DNA of 25,586 nt from NCBI GenBank assembly GCA_964478075.1, contig CAYZGO010000036.1, positions 1 through 25,586 of the forward strand, written 5' to 3'. Shown here piece after piece: positions 22,528 through 25,586 of the stretch. Position numbers and translations under genes: made by a program. Below the pieces are notes generated by a model that did not search any database, was not told where the DNA came from, and was given only the letters and a program-made list of their open reading frames with translations. The stretch is from DAOUEX01 sp034430235. Lineage in GTDB: Bacteria; Chloroflexota; Anaerolineae; UBA2200. Numbering within the stretch: position 1 is the stretch's first letter; the number at the start of each line of letters is the position of its first letter.

Positions 22528-24051
22528 TTGAGATTTCCAAGGTCCAGCGGCATTCTTTTGCATCCCACTTCACTGCCAGTCCGCTACGGCATAGGCGACC
22601 TCGGCCCCGAAGCCTATCGCTTCGTTGACTTCTTGCGTGAAACTGGCCAGAGCATCTGGCAGGTATTGCCACTGGGCCCCACCGGCTACGGCGATTCCCC
22701 ATATCAGTGCTTCTCCGCTTTCGCTGGCAATCCCCTGCTCATCAGCCCCGACATCTTAGTCGAGCAAGGTCACCTCTCACCAGCCGACGTGGAGAGCGTG
22801 CCGGACTTTCCGGCAGAGCGCGTGGATTATGGACCGCTCATCGCGTACAAGACGCGCCTGCTGAGAATAGCGTTCGAGAACTCAAGGGGGCGCAACGACA
22901 ACGAATGGGCGGAGTTTGCTGCCTTCTGCGAGAGCAAAAGCTCCTGGCTAGACAACTACGCGCTCTTTATGTCAATCAAGGGCCAACACCAGGGGGCAGT
23001 GTGGAGTAGTTGGGAAAAAGATATCGCCAGCAGACAACCCGAGGCTATCGCACACTGGACGAAAGCCCTGGCCGACGAAATCGAGCACCACAAGTACTTG
23101 CAGTACCAGTTTCACAGGCAGTGGTCAGTGCTGAAGCAGTATGCCCAGGAGCACGGGGTACGCTTTGTGGGCGACATCCCCATCTTCGTGGCCCACGACA
23201 GTGCCGACGTATGGGTCCATCCACACTTTTTCCACCTGGATAGCGACGGCAACCCCACAGTCGTAGCCGGCGTGCCACCCGATTACTTCAGCGAGACCGG
23301 GCAACTGTGGGGCAACCCGCTGTATCGCTGGGAGCGCATGGCAGAGACGGGCTACGCCTGGTGGATCGAGCGATACCGTGCCATCTTTGAACTGGTGGAC
23401 ATTGTACGTCTGGACCATTTTCGCGGCTTCGAAGGCTACTGGGAGGTGCCCGCCACTGAAGAGACAGCGGTGCGTGGCCGCTGGGTAAAGGGCCCTGGCG
23501 CCGACTTGTTCCTCGCCGTCGAGAAGGCGCTGGGGAAGCTGCCTATCATCGCCGAAGACCTGGGCGTGATCACTCCCGAGGTCGAGCAACTGCGTGACAG
23601 GTTCGACTTCCCAGGCATGCGCATCCTGGAGTTCGCCTTTGCCAGTGATGCTGAGGCCCCATTCCTGCCTCACAACTACATCGTCAATTGTGTCGTGTAC
23701 ACCGGTACGCACGACAATGACACCTCCATTGGCTGGTTCAACACCTGTACGGAAAAAGAGCGCAAAGCCGTGCTGGCCTACTTCGGCACAGATGGCCGGG
23801 ATATCAGTTGGGATTTCATCCGCTGGCTATTTGCCTCTGTAGCGGATACTGCTATCGTACCTCTGCAAGAAGTCCTCAGCCTGGGTCCTGAAGCCCGCAT
23901 GAATTACCCCAGCAGGCTGGGAGGCAACTGGAGCTGGCGCTTCTTGCCCGAAGCACTGACGCCAGAGATAAGAACTCGCCTGCGCAAACTCACGGAGGTC
24001 TATGGCCGTTGTAAGCCAAAGTCGGAACCCGAGGAGAAGCAGGCCAAATAG
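22528..24051 (+). CDS. malQ: 4-alpha-glucanotransferase (amylomaltase, GH77)
   Basis: MalQ transfers maltosyl and longer units between maltodextrins and releases glucose, supplying chains long enough for the phosphorylase. The 507 residues show SSGILLHPTSLP, WQVLPLGPTGYGDSPYQ, GDIPIFVAHDSADVW and the three catalytic sites: Asp296 (RLDHFRGF), Glu343 (IIAEDLG) and Asp396 (GTHDND), at nearly the same numbers as in Thermus amylomaltase. The start is TTG 22528, seven bases after GGAGG (22516-22520); the N-terminus MRFPRSSGIL is typical. The protein is complete. It follows a long structured leader, and an insertion sequence begins about 40 bp after its stop. Confidence 0.95.
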   Translation: MRFPRSSGILLHPTSLPVRYGIGDLGPEAYRFVDFLRETGQSIWQVLPLGPTGYGDSPYQCFSAFAGNPLLISPDILVEQGHLSPADVESVPDFPAERVDYGPLIAYKTRLLRIAFENSRGRNDNEWAEFAAFCESKSSWLDNYALFMSIKGQHQGAVWSSWEKDIASRQPEAIAHWTKALADEIEHHKYLQYQFHRQWSVLKQYAQEHGVRFVGDIPIFVAHDSADVWVHPHFFHLDSDGNPTVVAGVPPDYFSETGQLWGNPLYRWERMAETGYAWWIERYRAIFELVDIVRLDHFRGFEGYWEVPATEETAVRGRWVKGPGADLFLAVEKALGKLPIIAEDLGVITPEVEQLRDRFDFPGMRILEFAFASDAEAPFLPHNYIVNCVVYTGTHDNDTSIGWFNTCTEKERKAVLAYFGTDGRDISWDFIRWLFASVADTAIVPLQEVLSLGPEARMNYPSRLGGNWSWRFLPEALTPEIRTRLRKLTEVYGRCKPKSEPEEKQAK

Positions 24052-24099
24052 CCTAGGCCATCGTCCTGCTTGCATGGCTCCAATCGACACCGTGTCAAA

Positions 24100-24155
24100 T
24101 CAAAAGATAATGTTACCGGGAGGCGATGGTTCTATCAAATGAAAATGTTACCGGG
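24100..24155. repeat. Left inverted end of the insertion sequence (two motif copies)
   Basis: Copies at 24100-24120 and 24135-24155 share TCAAA, AATGTTACCGGG and the 35-bp period seen on the right. Confidence 0.75.
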
Positions 24156-24183
24156 CTGCCCTCTCCTTTTCGCACGGATGTGA

Positions 24184-25458
24184 TCAACGTTTCGAGAACA
24201 TTCTCTCTGGCTTCCCAGGTGTAGCGCCTGGCAAGGAGAAGAGGTGGTCAATCCCCTCGTAGATCTCTTGTCGCAGTCGGCGAGGGTTGGTTTGGTCTCG
24301 TAGTTGTTCGAGTTGCAGGCGTTTCTCTTGGGAGATAGCGTTAGTAGCACAGAGACGTTGGAAGGGCGTTTGTGCTAGGTCGTAGCGGCGTTGCACTCGA
24401 TGAACTTAGTCATTGCTGGAGATGACTGTCTTCTCACGCAAGCGCATGACGGGCTGGAAGAAGTTGTAATAGAGCCACATTTTGTCATAGAGTTGATTGA
24501 ACGCCAAGGTCTGCGCCACGGAGTCGAGGCGCTCATTGCCCAGGTAAGCGCGGACCAGAGTAAAGTTCTTCCCTTGCCTGCGTCAAGACAGGTGTTCAAC
24601 GAAATAGTTATCGTTCTTCTGGAAGGGGCGACTGCGAGAGAGATGAACACCCTTGATAACGTCCTTCCAGAAGCGCACAAGGTGGTCGTTGAAGAACTCA
24701 CCGCCGTTATCGGGGTGGATTTCGAGGACAGGGAAAGGAAGGCCGGCCACCTCTCGTCGCGGAGCGCCGAGAGGCGCTAACGCGGGGATGCGGCGGAAAG
24801 CATCTTCCATGGCCGGTTGGCTGCGTCCGAGGACAGCAACTCGCTCGCTCCAACCGGTGGCGACATCGATCGCCTGCACAGTGTGCACATAGTCTCCCGC
24901 TGCGCTGTGGCCGGAATGGTGAACCAAATCAACTTCGAAGTGGCCAGGCTGCTGTTCCTTCCAGGGGATACGTTTCATGGGGATGTTACGGGTCACTCGG
25001 TTGGGACGCTTAGGGCCTTTCCTGCGAGGCAAGCGGCACTGGTCCAGCTGTTCAATCTTCTTCAGACTGCGCCTGACCGTAGAGACACTGATGCAGCCCA
25101 GTTTCTCCAGCAGGAGTGGGGATAGTTGCAGCTCGCCATGAGGAGCTAGCTGCTCGGCCATCCACACCAGATTCGGGGTGACCCGTTCGGCACAGATGTA
25201 ATCACAACTCTCGGAGATCACTCGTACGGCATCGTCAACGTCGGGACCATAGGTCTCCCCACGTTGTTTGTCTCGAGGTTTGCGAACTATGCTTCCATTC
25301 ATGTGTCGAATCACACTCTTGCGGTGCAATCCAGTCACTTCCTCCATTCTGTCTAGCAATTGGCTGCGCTCCTTGCGCTTGGCCTTTCTGTACTTTTTCT
25401 GCATGATACGTAGATACTTGTACCTCTCGTCAATCGTCATTTTGTCTTCGTTAGGCAT
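24184..25458 (-). pseudogene. DDE integrase-type transposase with two in-frame stops
   Basis: From ATG 25458 one frame of 424 codons runs to the stop at 24184, interrupted by TGA 24585-24583 (codon 292) and TAA 24408-24406 (codon 351). No frameshift is needed. The N-terminus has a helix-turn-helix-like part (KERSQLLDRMEEVTGLHRKSVIRHMNG). The integrase core shows Asp177 (HFEVDLVHHSG), Asp250 (IHPDNGGEF) and Glu288 (NDNYFVEH), the D,D,E set. After the first stop the same frame goes on with KNFTLVRAYLGNERL and, after the second, VHRVQRRYDLAQTPFQRL. HLS-stop-RR between VE and QGKN looks like an insertion, since relatives read VEQKN there (from memory). Exact IS family not assigned. The longer frame to 25560 only crosses the IS end. 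Confidence 0.8.
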
Positions 25459-25464
25459 GGCTCC

Positions 25465-25520
25465 CTCGGTAACATTATCATTTGAGGGAATCATACACCT
25501 TCGGTAACATTTTACGTGAA
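25465..25520. repeat. Right inverted end of the insertion sequence (two motif copies)
   Basis: On the minus strand the motif ends AATGTTACCG at 25475-25467 and 25510-25502, again 35 bp apart. The outer copy is more diverged (CACGTAAAATGTTACCG). The transposase ATG is only 7 bp from the inner copy. Confidence 0.75.
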
Positions 25521-25541
25521 AGAATGCGGACACTGTTAGGA

Positions 25542-25581
25542 AAACTTGAAAAGTGGACACCTTTAAACTTCAAAAGTGGAC
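25542..25581. repeat. Two 17-bp direct repeats at the window edge, possible end of another element
   Basis: AAACTTGAAAAGTGGAC (25542-25558) and AAACTTCAAAAGTGGAC (25565-25581) differ at one base and are 23 bp apart. Read on the minus strand they begin GTCCACTTTT, as ends of several IS families do. The window stops five bases later. Confidence 0.55.
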
Positions 25582-25586
25582 TCTGA

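Larger units (their letters stand above)
24091..25528. mobile_element. Degenerate DDE insertion sequence with paired-motif inverted ends
   Basis: Both ends carry two copies of a 21-bp motif related to TCAAATGATAATGTTACCG, 35 bp apart: 24100-24120 and 24135-24155 on the left, and 25465-25485 and 25500-25520 inverted on the right. The transposase lies between and reads leftwards. GACAC occurs just outside both ends (24086-24090, 25529-25533) and might be a 5-bp target duplication, which sets these limits; they are uncertain by several bases. Size about 1.44 kb. The transposase has two stop codons, so the copy is probably dead. Confidence 0.75.

Noticed and set aside
24375..24701. Separate 108-codon frame within the transposase region, suggesting a frameshift
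   Set aside because: The family-like sequence continues in the original frame across both stop codons, so the other frame is a shadow and no frameshift is needed.

Overview
The window reads like an Anaerolineae-type Chloroflexota chromosome, probably from an assembled environmental genome. This assignment is inference. It rests on the gene mix (lipoproteins with Thr/Pro linkers, a DNRLRE-domain surface protein, a CpXC protein, a short archaeal-type glycogen phosphorylase, a TGS/ThrRS-like uridine kinase), on good sigma-70 promoters with 17-bp spacers, and on many short palindromic interspersed repeats of kinds common in that phylum. No rRNA, tRNA or CRISPR array was seen.

Layout. 1-503: the 3' end of an unrecognised gene, then a patch of degenerate repeats. 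504-1316 (-): a nitrilase-superfamily protein whose catalytic Cys is Gly. 1799-3858 (+): alaX, a tRNA-Ala editing protein, tightly followed by a metallo-beta-lactamase-fold protein that has lost nearly all metal ligands. 3939-4031 (+): a 30-residue lipoprotein. 4167-6836 (+): a GH31 alpha-glucosidase. 7003-7683 (+): a Nudix CoA pyrophosphatase, possibly leaderless. 7727-9070 (-): glnA. 9265-10632 (-): a membrane-anchored DNRLRE protein. 10877-12129 (+): a DUF4352-like lipoprotein overlapping comF. 12139-13485 (-): a lysine 6-dehydrogenase/saccharopine-dehydrogenase-like enzyme preceded by a possible 45-residue peptide. 13684-14751 (-) and 15075-16403 (+): a lipoprotein and a CpXC protein fired from back-to-back promoters. 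16497-20874 (-): an operon of uridine-kinase-like protein then glgP. 21296-21970 (+): pspA. 22528-24051 (+): malQ, behind a long leader that can fold extensively. 24091-25528: a degenerate insertion sequence with two nonsense codons, then what may be the end of another element at the window edge.

How the genes fit together. GlgP, MalQ and the GH31 enzyme together give a route for breaking down glycogen or maltodextrin to glucose-1-phosphate and glucose. GlnA and the lysine-dehydrogenase-like enzyme belong to nitrogen and amino-acid metabolism. AlaX, Nudix hydrolase and PspA are housekeeping quality-control or stress genes. The features most worth a second look are the two apparent pseudoenzymes (nitrilase without Cys, MBL fold without ligands), the structured malQ leader, the small proteins, and the paired-motif ends of the insertion sequence.
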